Shown: positions 33,479-42,590, numbered from the stretch's first letter. The stretch: DNA of 64,000 bases from Protula sp. h YS-2021 (GCA_949752745.1 OX457024.1:54810510-54874509), one strand, 5' to 3'. Made by a program: numbers and translations. Notes: generated by a model not told the origin, from the sequence alone.

Positions 33479-33697
33479 CTAAATGGTATAGGTGCGTTGA
33501 CGTTGTCTATATACTTCACGATAGCGCGCGCCATTCGACCAAGTATGTAAATGATCTTTCACATCATGATGATGATCTACATGATCTATGACTTCTCCTT
33601 CACAACAAGCACTTGTACATCTTATTTTTACAGGAATAGTTGGTTTATCTTCTTGGCAACAACATAGCTCTTTCAGCCATGTTAAAAATTTTCCCAT
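33479..33697 (-). CDS. Small membrane-anchored protein (myristoylation plus Cys cluster), copy A
   Basis: 72 residues beginning MGKFLTW..LCCC. Gly2 with Thr at position 6 fits an N-myristoylation signal, and the adjacent Cys run fits S-acylation. A second CC-containing segment follows, and the C-terminal half is His/Asp rich. The first 40 residues are conserved in copy B while the tail is not. It lies just upstream of the penton gene. Probable peripheral membrane protein; role unknown. Confidence 0.65.
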   Translation of the reverse strand: MGKFLTWLKELCCCQEDKPTIPVKIRCTSACCEGEVIDHVDHHHDVKDHLHTWSNGARYREVYRQRQRTYTI

Positions 33698-34261
33698 CCT
33701 TCAGGAAACTGTCTTTGTTGACGTTGTTTCATTTCTGTTGTAATGTCGTCACGAGTGGTCTTTTTACTAAACATTGTTTTTGGAATATTAGCATCAACAA
33801 TTTCCTGGATAAATGGATGCCAACCATGTGGTGGTATGGCTCGTTCTTTTCTTCTTGTCGCCACCAATGCTTCTTTCATCAAATCAAATGTTGGAATTTG
33901 CTATAATATCACCCGTTTTCAACACAAGTTCATTCTTCTCTGTCCATTTAACACCATATTTCTTCAGTTCTGCTAAAAGTTATGTTATTTTTCCATGATA
34001 GATAGGTTGAAAATGACTTAAAAATAACTTTTCTGGCTTTTCAGGTGATGATGATGATGATGAGGGCTTTTGCTGCCTAGACTGACTTGTTCGTAAATGA
34101 CGACCAAGAAGTTGAGACATTTCTATAGCCTTTTCACGTGTTCATTTCCCACGTAAAAGTTTATTCACTTTCGTTTTGATTTCACCATCTTTTCCCTTCT
34201 TTTCTAGCAACATTTTATATTCATATTCAGGAATGAGGACCATTTTCATCGTATGTTTCAT
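33682..34261 (-). pseudogene. Polinton-conserved protein of unknown function, copy A, broken
   Basis: A start at 34,261 overlaps the preceding basic gene. The first part (34,260 to about 34,140) matches copy B 47420-47695 but contains an in-frame stop, and the frame is broken again near 33,900-33,990. The C-terminal part (33682-33882) has the conserved PPHGWHPFIQEIVDANIPK segment. Related proteins with a basic N-terminus and this Gly-Trp motif sit at the same locus in other Polinton-like elements. Function unknown. Damaged in both copies. Confidence 0.6.
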
Positions 34262-34584
34262 TTTAGCAGTAGTTTGGCTAACAAGGGCAATGCCAATCTA
34301 GCAATAGCTCCAATGAATCCTCCTTTCTGATTAATCAACTTCTTTTTTCGTCGAAGGGATATCTTCTTATCTGCTAGAGTACGTAGCGTATGACGTTCAC
34401 GTTTAAATTCCTTCAACCGTTTTGAGCTTAAGGGTAAATGTCCTTGCAATATATTCAAACAAATTTCAAACAAGCTTGTTAATTCCTCCTTTGTAGCTTG
34501 CTGTAGCAAGGATTTACGTCGTTTAGGCCCACTGCGTGCAAGCAAATGAAGAAACGGCTGGTTCGCTCGAATACGTTTAGACAT
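34258..34584 (-). CDS. Basic protein with C-terminal amphipathic helix, copy A
   Basis: 108 residues. It opens with KRIRANQPFLHLLAR and is rich in Arg/Lys. It ends in QKGGF followed by about 20 hydrophobic residues (Ile/Ala/Leu). The GG in this position suggests a maturation protease site releasing a hydrophobic peptide, as proposed for membrane-active capsid peptides. It overlaps the ATPase stop by 8 bp. Intact in both copies. Likely a core or membrane-penetration factor (inference). Confidence 0.65.
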   Translation of the reverse strand: MSKRIRANQPFLHLLARSGPKRRKSLLQQATKEELTSLFEICLNILQGHLPLSSKRLKEFKRERHTLRTLADKKISLRRKKKLINQKGGFIGAIARLALPLLAKLLLK

Positions 34585-35221
34585 CTTGACTGCGAATGGT
34601 CAAATGAGTTGGTTCTTGTTCATACACTGCTTTATCAATATATACATAATGTGTATCTTTTGGTAAAATGCCTGTACGAATACGTAGTTGATCATTTGTC
34701 TTTGGTTTTAAATCAATGAATAAATAACCAGCATCTTGATAGGCTTCTATGAGAAATTGAGATCTTCCAGGATACATTTGCCGCGCCAATGTACTAATTT
34801 GTTGACTGTCTCTCGGATTTTTAAACAGAATGATATAATGTGTATTCAAACTAATATTTCGCATCTCTTTCCCATGATGGAATAAATTATGCACAATAAA
34901 TATAATGCTTAGATTTTGATGACTGCTGCCAACACTAAAGAGACGTGTCATACGCTCATCACTATGACATTTCGTCATTAAGTCATCAATGATAAGTAAG
35001 TTTGGTTTCTTCGGGTTAAAACGCTCTTCAATGTCATCTGGAATGCCTTGGTAAAATTCCACGCCTTTCATTCCCTTGTACAAAGGCTGATCTGCTGCAT
35101 AGAGCCATAAAATGCTTTTTGGAGAGGGTTGAATCAACTTTTGTTCTAGAATTTCCTTCACCAGAGACGTTTTGCCACTGCCTGTAGGTCCAGAGACCAA
35201 ACATGTAAATGGATGCTTCAT
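34577..35221 (-). CDS. A32-like/FtsK-HerA genome-packaging ATPase, copy A
   Basis: 214 residues from the Met of MKHPFTCL. Walker A is GPTGSGKTS (residues 10-18) and Walker B is LLIIDD (near 70-75). A later SIIFIVHN segment and an Arg in NPRDSQQ fit the sensor and arginine-finger regions. This ATPase pumps the genome into the capsid in Polinton and PRD1-adenovirus lineage viruses. The start overlaps the integrase stop. Intact here, whereas copy B has a nonsense codon. Confidence 0.92.
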   Translation of the reverse strand: MKHPFTCLVSGPTGSGKTSLVKEILEQKLIQPSPKSILWLYAADQPLYKGMKGVEFYQGIPDDIEERFNPKKPNLLIIDDLMTKCHSDERMTRLFSVGSSHQNLSIIFIVHNLFHHGKEMRNISLNTHYIILFKNPRDSQQISTLARQMYPGRSQFLIEAYQDAGYLFIDLKPKTNDQLRIRTGILPKDTHYVYIDKAVYEQEPTHLTIRSQDV

Positions 35222-36320
35222 TGTTGAATGTCTGTTTCTTTCACCCAACTGTTAAACTTGTTTGGCCAACCTAACCACTTGACAAATAATTCTTTCACAC
35301 CTCCTCGTCTTTTACGTGTTTTCAAGACCTTTTCAATTCTATAAATAGATTCAATATCTTTGGTCACTTTCTGCAGTTCTGCTTCATAGAAATGTCCATC
35401 AATATCTTCGTCTAAAAAGTCTTTCACACGATACAAATGTATTCCTTGCTTCTTGCAACGATGTGTGACAATGAAGACTTCTTGCGTCCATTTGATGTGA
35501 TAATCGCGTTGAAACACATATTTAATGTGGGAAATGCGAACATGATCGCCAATGTTAAATTTATACTTCTTCTTCTTCGGTTTCAATTTCAGTTTGTCGA
35601 CATACATATACTTCCACACTTTTGATTCGTTGTCTTTACGAATCTCGGCTGGAGCATATTTATTAGGAAGAGAACCATGAGGTCTATGGTTGTAATTGTA
35701 CACCAAGTCTGGAAGAATGTCTACGTAGCGGTAGGTTTGATTATGTAGAAAATACCGATACATCATTCCCTTCAGAGTACGAATGACTCTTTCAGCAAAG
35801 TTGGCTTTGGTTTCATTCTTTGTGGTATAAGCATGAATTCCTTCTTTCTTCAAAAATGCTTTTACCCATCTATTTTTAAATTCTGTTCCTTTATCAGACC
35901 TTAGAGTTCGCGGTCTTCGTCGTGTGTCATGAAAAATCTTTTGGAAAGCTTGTATGACGCTGGTATGTGATTTATTAGGTATTGGCTGTACCCAGACATA
36001 TTTGGAAAACACATCAATGACAATGAGTAAAAAGCGTATGTCATCATTATAGGGAGCTATGTTTCCCATATCAGCCAAATCAATATCCCACATGTCATCA
36101 ATGCCACGTGTAATCACGCGTTGTCTTTTGAACCTGTATTTGACAGGTTGTAGTAAACTAAAAGCATCTTGATCCTGTAGCCATTTCTTCACATTTGTGA
36201 CTGTGTGACTGCTTGATTATGTTTTCGTAAGATGTGATACAGTTTGTAAGGACCAGCAAATGCTCCAGGCTGTCCAGGTTTGAAGTAAATATTGGTCAAG
36301 TAGTCTTTCCACGTCGACAT
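35218..36320 (-). pseudogene. Retroviral-type integrase with chromodomain, copy A, frameshifted
   Basis: The core has all three carboxylates: Asp in WDIDLADM, Asp in RSDKGTEF and Glu 34 residues later in NFAERVIRTL. A C-terminal chromodomain follows (YRIEKVL...ELFVKWLGWP). One extra base relative to copy B near 36,190 separates the first 43 residues (36189-36320) from the rest (35218-36192). Integrases of this type insert Polintons into the host genome; the chromodomain may guide targeting to marked chromatin. Confidence 0.9.
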
Positions 36321-36426
36321 GGTCACACCGAATGAAAACCACCTTCTCAACAGAACAGCTTTTATTTTATAACTCAACCAACATCACTTAACTAACATGC
36401 ATTTATAACTTAACTAACAAGTTTTT

Positions 36427-36759
36427 TTACAAATCAAGTATGGATACAATGGTATGAATAACTGGAGACCATTGGTCTTCAATGAACACTAACCAATGAC
36501 TGAGTTCATCCAATGTAATAGCATCTACACCATATTTCTCACAACGTTGATTTGCATTCTCTAACACTTTATCTAAATGCATGTAATATTTAGCTTCATT
36601 CCAATATGTATAAACACATGCAGTATGACAAGTATGTTCTTGACACTCTTCATGTTGACAAGCAGGACAGACTAAATGTGCAAACTTTTTTACAGCGGAT
36701 AACATTTCTTCACAATAAGCTTTTTGCACAATATATTGTCTCAGTGTCATGTCCGCCAT
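36427..36759 (-). CDS. Cys-rich small accessory protein, copy A
   Basis: 110 residues from the Met of MADMTLRQ, chosen because copy B starts at the equivalent MVDITLRQ. A central cluster CPAC, EC, HTCH and AC could bind zinc. Flanking regions are helical, ending in an aromatic/hydrophobic helix. About 90% identical by eye to copy B (44890-45222). It always lies just upstream of integrase. Function unknown. Confidence 0.7.
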   Translation of the reverse strand: MADMTLRQYIVQKAYCEEMLSAVKKFAHLVCPACQHEECQEHTCHTACVYTYWNEAKYYMHLDKVLENANQRCEKYGVDAITLDELSHWLVFIEDQWSPVIHTIVSILDL

Positions 36760-36782
36760 TATGCAGTCTTGTGAGTCTTGCA

Positions 36783-36905
36783 ATGCAGCACAAGTCTGTC
36801 AGGTTTAGCAAGTTATGCTGCTCCGGCAATGTAGCACAAGTCTGTCAAGTTATGCTGTTCCGACAATGCAGCATAAGTCTGTCAAGTTCAGCAAGTTTTT
36901 TCCAG
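36783..36905. repeat. Short tandem repeat upstream of the NADAR gene's neighbour
   Basis: About three copies of a 45-50-bp unit containing GCAGCACAAGTCTGTCAAG and TTATGCTG. It lies between the Cys-rich gene and the NADAR gene of copy A and may contain promoter elements. Confidence 0.7.
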
Positions 36906-36950
36906 TTGCTGTTCACTTAACACACTTCTCCATGTTCACACGTCTGCACA

Positions 36951-37388
36951 TCAAGTCTCACAGAACAGTTCTAACAACTTTCCCATAATATTCTGACCAG
37001 GATATCCAGATGACACTTGTTTCACACCAGCTCCCCACCAATGATCATACGTTGCTTCAACTAAAGTTTTGTCTTTACATTCTTTCAACTTGTTGCGAAA
37101 CAATACACACTGATTCCATTTGACTTGTAAAACATCTTGCATTTTACTTCTCTTTACTGTATGCCATAAAGGACATGGTTTTATCCCTTTAGCAATACGT
37201 TTCGCTTCATATCCATTTCTGGATGACACAATGGCTGAAGCAATATCTGGACGGTGATGAAAAACTGCTTTCTCATATTGATACAACGCTTCACTTGAGT
37301 TGAACACATGTCCATACTTTTCAAGTCGTGTTGGAAACATGTTTGAAAGAACGTCCTTATGACCACTGAATAGTACAAGATTCTCCAT
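36951..37388 (-). CDS. NADAR-domain protein (YbiA/DUF1768-like N-glycosidase)
   Basis: 145 residues, a complete NADAR domain. Family features are present in order: LSNMFP near residue 14, Phe-Asn-Ser-Ser-Glu-Ala-Leu-Tyr-Gln-Tyr then KA near residues 30-41, an AKRIAKG segment, RSKMQDVLQVKWNQ and the C-terminal DHWWGAG. NADAR enzymes hydrolyse N-glycosidic bonds of ADP-ribose-like adducts. Known members act on riboflavin intermediates or remove ADP-ribose from guanine in DNA. Only copy A has it, inserted between two conserved accessory genes. Intact. A counter-defence or DNA-repair role is inference. Confidence 0.85.
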   Translation of the reverse strand: MENLVLFSGHKDVLSNMFPTRLEKYGHVFNSSEALYQYEKAVFHHRPDIASAIVSSRNGYEAKRIAKGIKPCPLWHTVKRSKMQDVLQVKWNQCVLFRNKLKECKDKTLVEATYDHWWGAGVKQVSSGYPGQNIMGKLLELFCET

Positions 37389-37590
37389 GTTGACTTTGTT
37401 TCTGTTGTTTTATTCTGACATGTCGGTTTCTTCCTGTAATAAAATATCTTTTAATATATTTGCTGCCTCTTCTATCATGTTCTTTCTTTGTTTACGTTGA
37501 AACCACTCACAAAAAACTAAATTTGTTAGTAAGAAAAACATTGTTATGTTATCAATTCACTATGTTGTTACAAAGATGATTAAAAGGTTT

Positions 37591-37920
37591 TTATATCTTT
37601 AAAGTTACCTGATAAAGCTGCTCGGTTTCCTCTTCTTGTAGTTCACAACAATCTCTCAAATGATCAACTACGGTGAAATATACTTCAACATCAGTACGAG
37701 CAGAATAAAGTGCAGAATCAAAGTTAAAGTCAGGATCTTCTTCTATTCCAATTTTATGACATTCTCCAAGAAATCTTGAATGCAGTTCAATCACATCAAG
37801 ACTATGATGTACAACATCCTAAAAAGCATCCAAATGATAAAGTTGATAGTCTGGAGTGCCACAGCAAGCAAGTTTAGCAATCATCAAGTCAATATAAGCA
37901 TTTTTAAAACATGCGTCCAT
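37591..37920 (-). pseudogene. Small helical accessory protein, paralogue 2, copy A, one stop
   Basis: The ATG at 37,918-37,920 opens a frame similar to copy B 44603-44890: a Cys-Phe-Lys start motif, a Tyr-Ile-Asp-Leu-Met segment and a C-terminal FDSALYSARTD block. An in-frame TAG at 37,819-37,821 interrupts it after 33 codons. The downstream part (67 codons) stays open. Together with 38664-39053 it shows that copy A once had two members of this family. Function unknown. Confidence 0.65.
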
Positions 37921-37944
37921 CTTGTTTCAGTGTCTTGTGGGCTT

Positions 37945-38583
37945 TTACTTTGCTTCACTGACTTTAAGTACTCCACACTTGCCGCAGAAGTTGTTTGGTT
38001 CACACAACTTGCAATTATACTTGTGGCAGTGGCAATGATAATCCTCCACATATCCACAAGCACCGCAATAGTCACAGGTAAGTCCAAGTTGATTTTGTAC
38101 GTTCATGTTCTCCAACTGAACTTCAGCCAGCCTTTTCTTGGATAGCTTTGACACCTTCATCCGACCATCCTTTTGCAGCTTGATGATCGTTTTCTTGTCA
38201 TGACATTCCTCACATGGTGATAGGGCTGAGTTGATGTTGTCCATCTCCTGAAGCAGTGTCTCCCATTCACCATCATTCATGTTGATGTGATGTGTGTATT
38301 CTTTCCCTTCAAACCGTGACGTGCGCACAAAACTCACATAGCGCATATCCAAGTATGAAATGACTTCAAGCCACTTCGTTTGCGTTAAGTACAGTTTGAA
38401 GCCAATGTCGCGTAAATTTTTCAAGCTCTGGCACACAATCTTCCACAAAGATGGTGAATAAGCACACCATCTCTCTCCACGTGTGATGCGTAGAAATGTC
38501 CCATATTCTCCATGCTCCACAGCAATGGTTAAGTTAGCACTAATTTTAAAGCTGCTGCTGCTGCTGCTTGTCTTGTTCTCCAT
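37945..38583 (-). CDS. PC4-like plus zinc-cluster accessory protein, copy A
   Basis: 212 residues from the Met of MENKTSSSS, matching the copy B start. Residues 10-125 hold two strand-rich repeats ending in helices (SPSLWKIVCQSL and MNDGEWETLLQEM), which I read as PC4-like. Residues 130-212 contain a CxxC knuckle, a basic linker and a dense Cys/His cluster (CxYCGAC, then CHCHKYNCKLC and FCGKC) for two or more zinc ions. Its own TATA (38,662-38,668, minus) lies at the end of the upstream gene. Likely a nucleic-acid-binding regulator (inference). Confidence 0.68.
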   Translation of the reverse strand: MENKTSSSSSSFKISANLTIAVEHGEYGTFLRITRGERWCAYSPSLWKIVCQSLKNLRDIGFKLYLTQTKWLEVISYLDMRYVSFVRTSRFEGKEYTHHINMNDGEWETLLQEMDNINSALSPCEECHDKKTIIKLQKDGRMKVSKLSKKRLAEVQLENMNVQNQLGLTCDYCGACGYVEDYHCHCHKYNCKLCEPNNFCGKCGVLKVSEAK

Positions 38584-38663
38584 GGCTGCAACAATGTACT
38601 GATGATCCACTCCCTCCAACTGTCTGCTGAGAAATGACTTCACTCTGCTGAGTCCACTCCCTT

Positions 38664-39053
38664 TTATACCCAACTGTTTGCTGAGTCAGCTCCCTTGCAA
38701 AGTTTTGAGTTCACTTCAACTCGTCCATGGTTGAATCGAACAAGCTCTGATACATTATTTGGAACATCATCATCATAATGTAAAATGATTCTTGCAGCTA
38801 CAGCTAACATGAGCTCAACTGCCCAAATTGTATTCGCGTTGATAAATGCTGAATCAATGTCATAAGTTAACGGTAAATGTAGATCTTCACATTCACGTAG
38901 AAACGAGAGGATGAAACGATCTCTTGGAATGGTCTTTCCAACAGCTTCCCAATGCTGATGTAAGTTCTTCACTTGCAGCATCCAATCCGATTCAAAAGCA
39001 GGAAGCTTTGAAAACACATAGTCAGCATAATTCACTTTGAAGACGTCATCCAT
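38664..39053 (-). CDS. Small helical accessory protein, paralogue 1, copy A
   Basis: 130 residues from MDDVFKV. The longer start at 39,089 lies only about 25 bp after the TATA box (39,113-39,123), so the later ATG is preferred and it aligns with paralogues. The N-terminal 60 residues align with copy B 44603-44890 (VNYADYVF against DKYVDYM, and a FLREC / FIKEC match). The C-terminal part is longer than in the paralogues. No named domain. First gene at the right end of copy A, reading inward. Confidence 0.55.
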   Translation of the reverse strand: MDDVFKVNYADYVFSKLPAFESDWMLQVKNLHQHWEAVGKTIPRDRFILSFLRECEDLHLPLTYDIDSAFINANTIWAVELMLAVAARIILHYDDDVPNNVSELVRFNHGRVEVNSKLCKGADSANSWV

Positions 39054-39104
39054 GGTCTCTACACATCTGTGAAGAAGTAATGTTGACATTGTGAAGTTTT
39101 CTCG

Positions 39105-39290
39105 TCACTCTTCCTTTTATAAAACTTTGATGGTATATGGTGTGTAACTTGTTCAAACTTATTCAATACTCGTTCAAAATTGTTGACTCAGCAGAATGTA
39201 TCACTAGTTGACTAGTTGACATATTTCACTCATGCTTTTATGCTACTTCCATGTAATCAAAATATGGTGTGTAACTTGTTCAAACTTGCT
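39105..39290 (-). promoter_or_regulatory. Promoter region at the right end of copy A
   Basis: A minus-strand TATAAAAGGAAGAGTGA near 39,105-39,122 repeats the polymerase promoter at the left end. The upstream TGTGTAACTTGTTCAAAC, present twice (39,137 and 39,268), is the inverse of GTTTGAGCAAGTTACACA near 24,982. So the inverted terminal homology of copy A includes the two outward-end promoters. Confidence 0.65.
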
Positions 39291-39329
<39 letters not shown>

Positions 39330-39475
39330 TTCAGAATCGTCTGAAACGGATAAATATGCAAAAATCACAATTTCGAGGGGGGGGGGGGGGGTCGGTCGAC
39401 CCAAAAAAAATGAAAAATGTTCAGAATCGTCTGAAACGGATAAATGTGCAAAAATCACAATTTCGAGGGGGGGGG
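39291..39475. repeat. Right subterminal array of copy A: poly-A and two poly-C/G units
   Basis: A run of about 36 A is followed by two inverted units of the array seen at 23.7-24.2 kb, each with a G run of 9-18. The left arm has five units, so copy number differs between ends. Confidence 0.9.
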
Positions 39476-39555
39476 GAGGTCATCACTTTTTAGGGTCTGT
39501 TGTCGATTGACTTCGGAAATGAAAGCTTGACTTCATTGACTTCGACGATCATCGA
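39473..39555. repeat. Subterminal inverted repeat of copy A, right
   Basis: Inverse of 23,645-23,727 with one mismatch. It stops at ATCATCGA (39,555), where the homology would continue on the left arm into CTGAAACC. Copy B begins at the next base. Confidence 0.9.
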
Positions 39556-39790
39556 TACATGGTTAGAGCTCACCTATAAAGCCCCCTTAAAGTCAAAAAG
39601 GGGGTACAAAAAAAGGGGGTAAAAAAATCACCCCTTTTTTTCTTTTTTTTTTTTAAAGCATTTCCCACACTCTCATGCATACACATACATACTAACACCA
39701 TGACACGATTAGCGCTTATTTCGAATTAGTGGATGGCCCTTAGAAGGGCCGGCAGGTTTTTGCTGCCAGACTCAGAAAAATTCGAGCACT
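39556..39790. repeat. Inverted repeat of copy B, left arm (about 230 bp)
   Basis: TACATGGTTAGAGCTCACC and the next 210 bp recur inverted at 57,742-57,974 with a handful of differences and different homopolymer lengths. The arm includes GGGGGTA blocks, a poly-T run, ATGCATACACATACATAC, a histone-type hairpin and the last codons of the RING gene found at the other end. Its outer edge abuts copy A directly. Confidence 0.92.
39735..39750 (-). terminator. Histone-type 3' stem-loop, left arm
   Basis: On the minus strand: 6-bp stem GGCCCT / AGGGCC, 4-nt loop TCTA, followed by ATCCA, then GAAATAAG about 14 nt later. Same as at 57,780. Upstream, only the final codons of a coding sequence remain, so this copy has lost its gene. 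Confidence 0.7.
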
Positions 39791-41400
39791 TGAGCACTCG
39801 AGCACCCGAGCACTTGAGCACTCGAGCTCCCGAGCACTCGAGCACTCCCCCCCCCCCCCACCACCACCACCACCAGTCAACTTTCAGACCTGCCGTTGCC
39901 AGCCGCACCACAGGCCACTCTATGTATACAAGCAATGGCCACTCTTTTTTTTCAGCTTTCTCTCTCGAAACACACACCATGGGAGACTGATAATGGGTCA
40001 GTCGGACAAACGGACACCCGGACAAACGGTCTACCTGGACAAACGGATAGTCGGACAAACGGATAGTCTTTTTTTTTTTTGCCTCTCTCTCCACACGGTA
40101 GCTGGAGGCAAACAAGCAGTCTTTTTTTCGGCTTTCTCACTCTAACCAAGCCATTGCAGCAGCAATTAAAAGAAATGAGCACTCTTTTCCTTAAGGATGC
40201 TATGTTTTAACCACAGAGAGGTCTCCATGCATTGTGGCCATATACAAGCAACAATCCTTTCTTTAAGGCTTTCTCACTCTTCTAACACCTACGGCAACCG
40301 AACAAACGGACACCCAGACACACGGACACCCAGACACGGACACCCAGACACACGGACACCCAGACAGTCAGGTTTTTTTAAAATTTTTGTCTCTCTCTCC
40401 ATCACACCACGGCGTCTGAGGGGCTTTCTCACTCCACACCTTCACTAATCGATTGCCGTAGCAGCAATTAGAAGTGACCTAAATAAGAGACGCTATTTTC
40501 AACCGTGAGAACTCTCTCTCTCTCCCACGCATATATAGGCAACAACAACTCTTTTATTTTTAAACTTTCTCACTGCGTACACACAGAACACCTACGGCAA
40601 CCGGATAAAAGGACACCCGGATAAAAGGGCACCCGGATAAAAGGACATCCGGTTAAAAGGGCAGTCTTTTTTTTATTTTTGTATCTCTCTCTCTCCAAAC
40701 ACACATAACACAACATCAGACGGTTAGACGGACAGATTAAGCGTTTATTTCTCAAGCCTGGATATTTTTAACCCAGGCAGCAATTTGTTTTGCTTTCTCA
40801 GACGGTCAGACAGGCAATGATTTTTTTTATTTTTTAATCTCTCTCTCCACACACATATAACACATCAGACGGTCAGACGGACAGATTAAGCGTTTATTTC
40901 TCAAGCCTGGATATTTTTAACCCAGGCAGCAATTTGTTTTGCTTTCTCAGACGGTCAGACAGGCAATCATTTTTTTTATTTTTAAATCTCTCTCTCCACA
41001 CACACATAACACATCAGACGGTCAGACGGACAGATTAAGCGTTTATTTCTCAAGCCTGGATATTTTTAACCCAGGCAGCAATTTGTTTTGCTTTCTAAGA
41101 CGGTCAGACAGGCAATCATTTTTTTTTATTTTTAAATCTCTCTCTCCACACACACATAACACATCAGACGGTCAGACGGACAGATTAAGCGTTTATTTCT
41201 CAAGCCTGGATATTTTTAACCCAGGCAGCAATTTGTTTTGCTTTCTCAGACGGTCAGACAGGCAATCATTTTTTTAATTTTTTTATCTCTCTCTCCACAC
41301 ACACATAACACATCAGACGGTCAGACGGACAGATTTAGCGTTTATTTCTCAAGCCTGAGTATTTTTAACCCAGACAGCAATTTGTTTTGCTATTTCAGAC
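39780..41400. repeat. Left subterminal satellite region of copy B
   Basis: No gene. It contains GAGCACTCGAGCACTTGAGC-type repeats (39,782-39,845), a 14-C run and CCACCACCA tract, several blocks of GGACAAACGG/GGACACCCGG repeats (40,010-40,060, 40,300-40,370, 40,605-40,665). It also holds at least four full units of about 150 bp (starts near 40,711, 40,861, 41,011, 41,161, 41,311) containing ATCAGACGGTCAGACGGACAG, AAGCCTGGATATTTTTAACC and CTCTCTCTCC. Open frames here are satellite artefacts. Confidence 0.8.
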
Positions 41401-41529
41401 GGGCAGATGGACAGATTTAGCGTTTCATTTCTCATGCCAGGGTATTTTTAACCCAGGCAACAATTTGTTTAGCTTTTTCAGACGGTCAGACGGACAGATG
41501 AGGGGGTATAAATCAATGATTTATAGACT

Positions 41530-41620
41530 CCTTTTTTTTTAGCATTTCCCACACTCTCATGCATACACATACATACTAACAACATGACACGATTCGCGCT
41601 TATTTCGTAATAATGGGTGG
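41530..41620. repeat. Internal duplicate of the copy B inverted-repeat segment
   Basis: AGCATTTCCCACACTCTCATGC through GCGCTTATTTCG repeats 39,656-39,722 almost exactly, 1.9 kb further in. It ends at another histone-type hairpin. So this 3'-flanking block is present at three places in copy B. Confidence 0.85.
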
Positions 41621-41636
41621 CCGCTAAAAAGCGGCC
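41619..41636 (-). terminator. Histone-type 3' stem-loop after the C2H2 gene
   Basis: On the minus strand: stem GGCCGCT / AGCGGCC, loop TTTT, followed immediately by ACCCA, then GAAATAAG about 13 nt later. This is very close to the animal histone mRNA 3' signal (stem-loop plus ACCCA and a purine-rich downstream element). The stem sequence differs from the other three, with compensating base pairs, which supports selection for the structure. Confidence 0.72.
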
Positions 41637-41639
41637 GTG

Positions 41640-42590
41640 GAGGTATTTTCTGCTTTCTCCGCCGGTCCACTTTCTGTCGCTTCCCCTGCCGCCGCTTCTC
41701 CTACTATTTCGCCTTGGCGCCGTCGCCGTCTCCGCCTCTGCCGCTGCCGTCATCCTCCCTACAGCCAGCCTCCTCCTATGCGCTGCTACCGCGGCCCTGT
41801 GTGTCCTGAAACCTCTACCCAGAACGTTACAATAATGGTACTCCGGCTTTAACGCATCTGGGCATGTCTGTTCGTGGACTCGTAGAGAGGTTCCTGCCGG
41901 TAATCCAAAATGACAGAAGCTGCAAAACTGCACATTATCCGCCGTATCCAAAAACTCTACGATATCCTGGAGGGTTGACTTTTTGGAAGAGCCATCCTCC
42001 TGTTTCACGTCAACCAGTTCCACGGTGCAGTCATTATCGGAGGGCGACTGCATGAGGCTGAAGTCCACCTGCGTGAGGTCCGTTATACTGGCGACAGCGG
42101 CTGCTAGCTCTTCCTCAGGAGCTGGTGTCACTGTCTCCGGCTTGGTAACTGTGGCGCTAGGAAGATTTCGCCGTTTGACTACAACTTCTTCCGCCGGAAC
42201 CTTCAAGACAGTGACATCAGCTGCCGTTGGAATCGCTATCGGCGGAGTCGTCAGCGTCGACGTCGTGGCTGCAGCAGGAGTCGCCTTGGCAGGGGTCGCC
42301 GTCGTCGTGGTTGTCGCTGCTGTGGTCCTGGCTGGCCTTTCTTCCTGGCAGGGCGGTGGGTCCTGCCTCCTGTCGAGCAAGCTCTCCCTCCGGCGCTTGT
42401 ATCGTTCCTCCGCCGCCCTGCCAAACCGGTTGAACTCTTCTTCAGGTCTGTTCCTGAGAAAATTCCTCCACTGTCGAAACAGAAATGTTTGATATTCTAT
42501 ATAGATATCTTCCCAGAGATCTACATCCTTCTGCGACAAGAAGTAGCAAGCCCGAAGCTCTGGCGAGAAAAATTCATCTTTGTGTTGCAT
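41640..42590 (-). CDS. Zinc-finger accessory protein with Thr/Ala/Pro-rich linker, copy B
   Basis: The frame runs from 42,590 to 41,478 (370 codons), but the histone-type hairpin lies inside it, so the true end is probably near 41,640-41,660. N-terminal 75 residues are charged and helical (FLRQWRNFLRNRPEEEFNRF). Then follow a Thr/Ala/Pro-rich low-complexity linker, an LQDIVEFLDT motif and a C2HC-type finger (CSFCHFGL...HEQTC) with a degenerate second one. The end is basic and Ala-rich. LQDIVEF resembles the last residues of the RING protein. A TATA-like GTATATTAG lies at about 42,652-42,660. Function unknown. Confidence 0.6.

Noticed and set aside
23645..39555. Copy A as a stand-alone element with 23,645 and 39,555 as its true ends
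   Set aside because: The inverted repeats are strong, but AGTAGG-type ends with GGAAGTGACGT lie 520 bp further out on the left and are shared with element C, so 23,645 is more likely subterminal.
40197..41420. Several frames of 60-112 codons
   Set aside because: They read through the 150-bp and GGACACCCGG satellites and repeat with the DNA unit.
41983..42492. 169-codon plus-strand frame, Ser/Val-rich
   Set aside because: It is the shadow of the Thr/Ala-rich low-complexity part of the zinc-finger gene on the minus strand.
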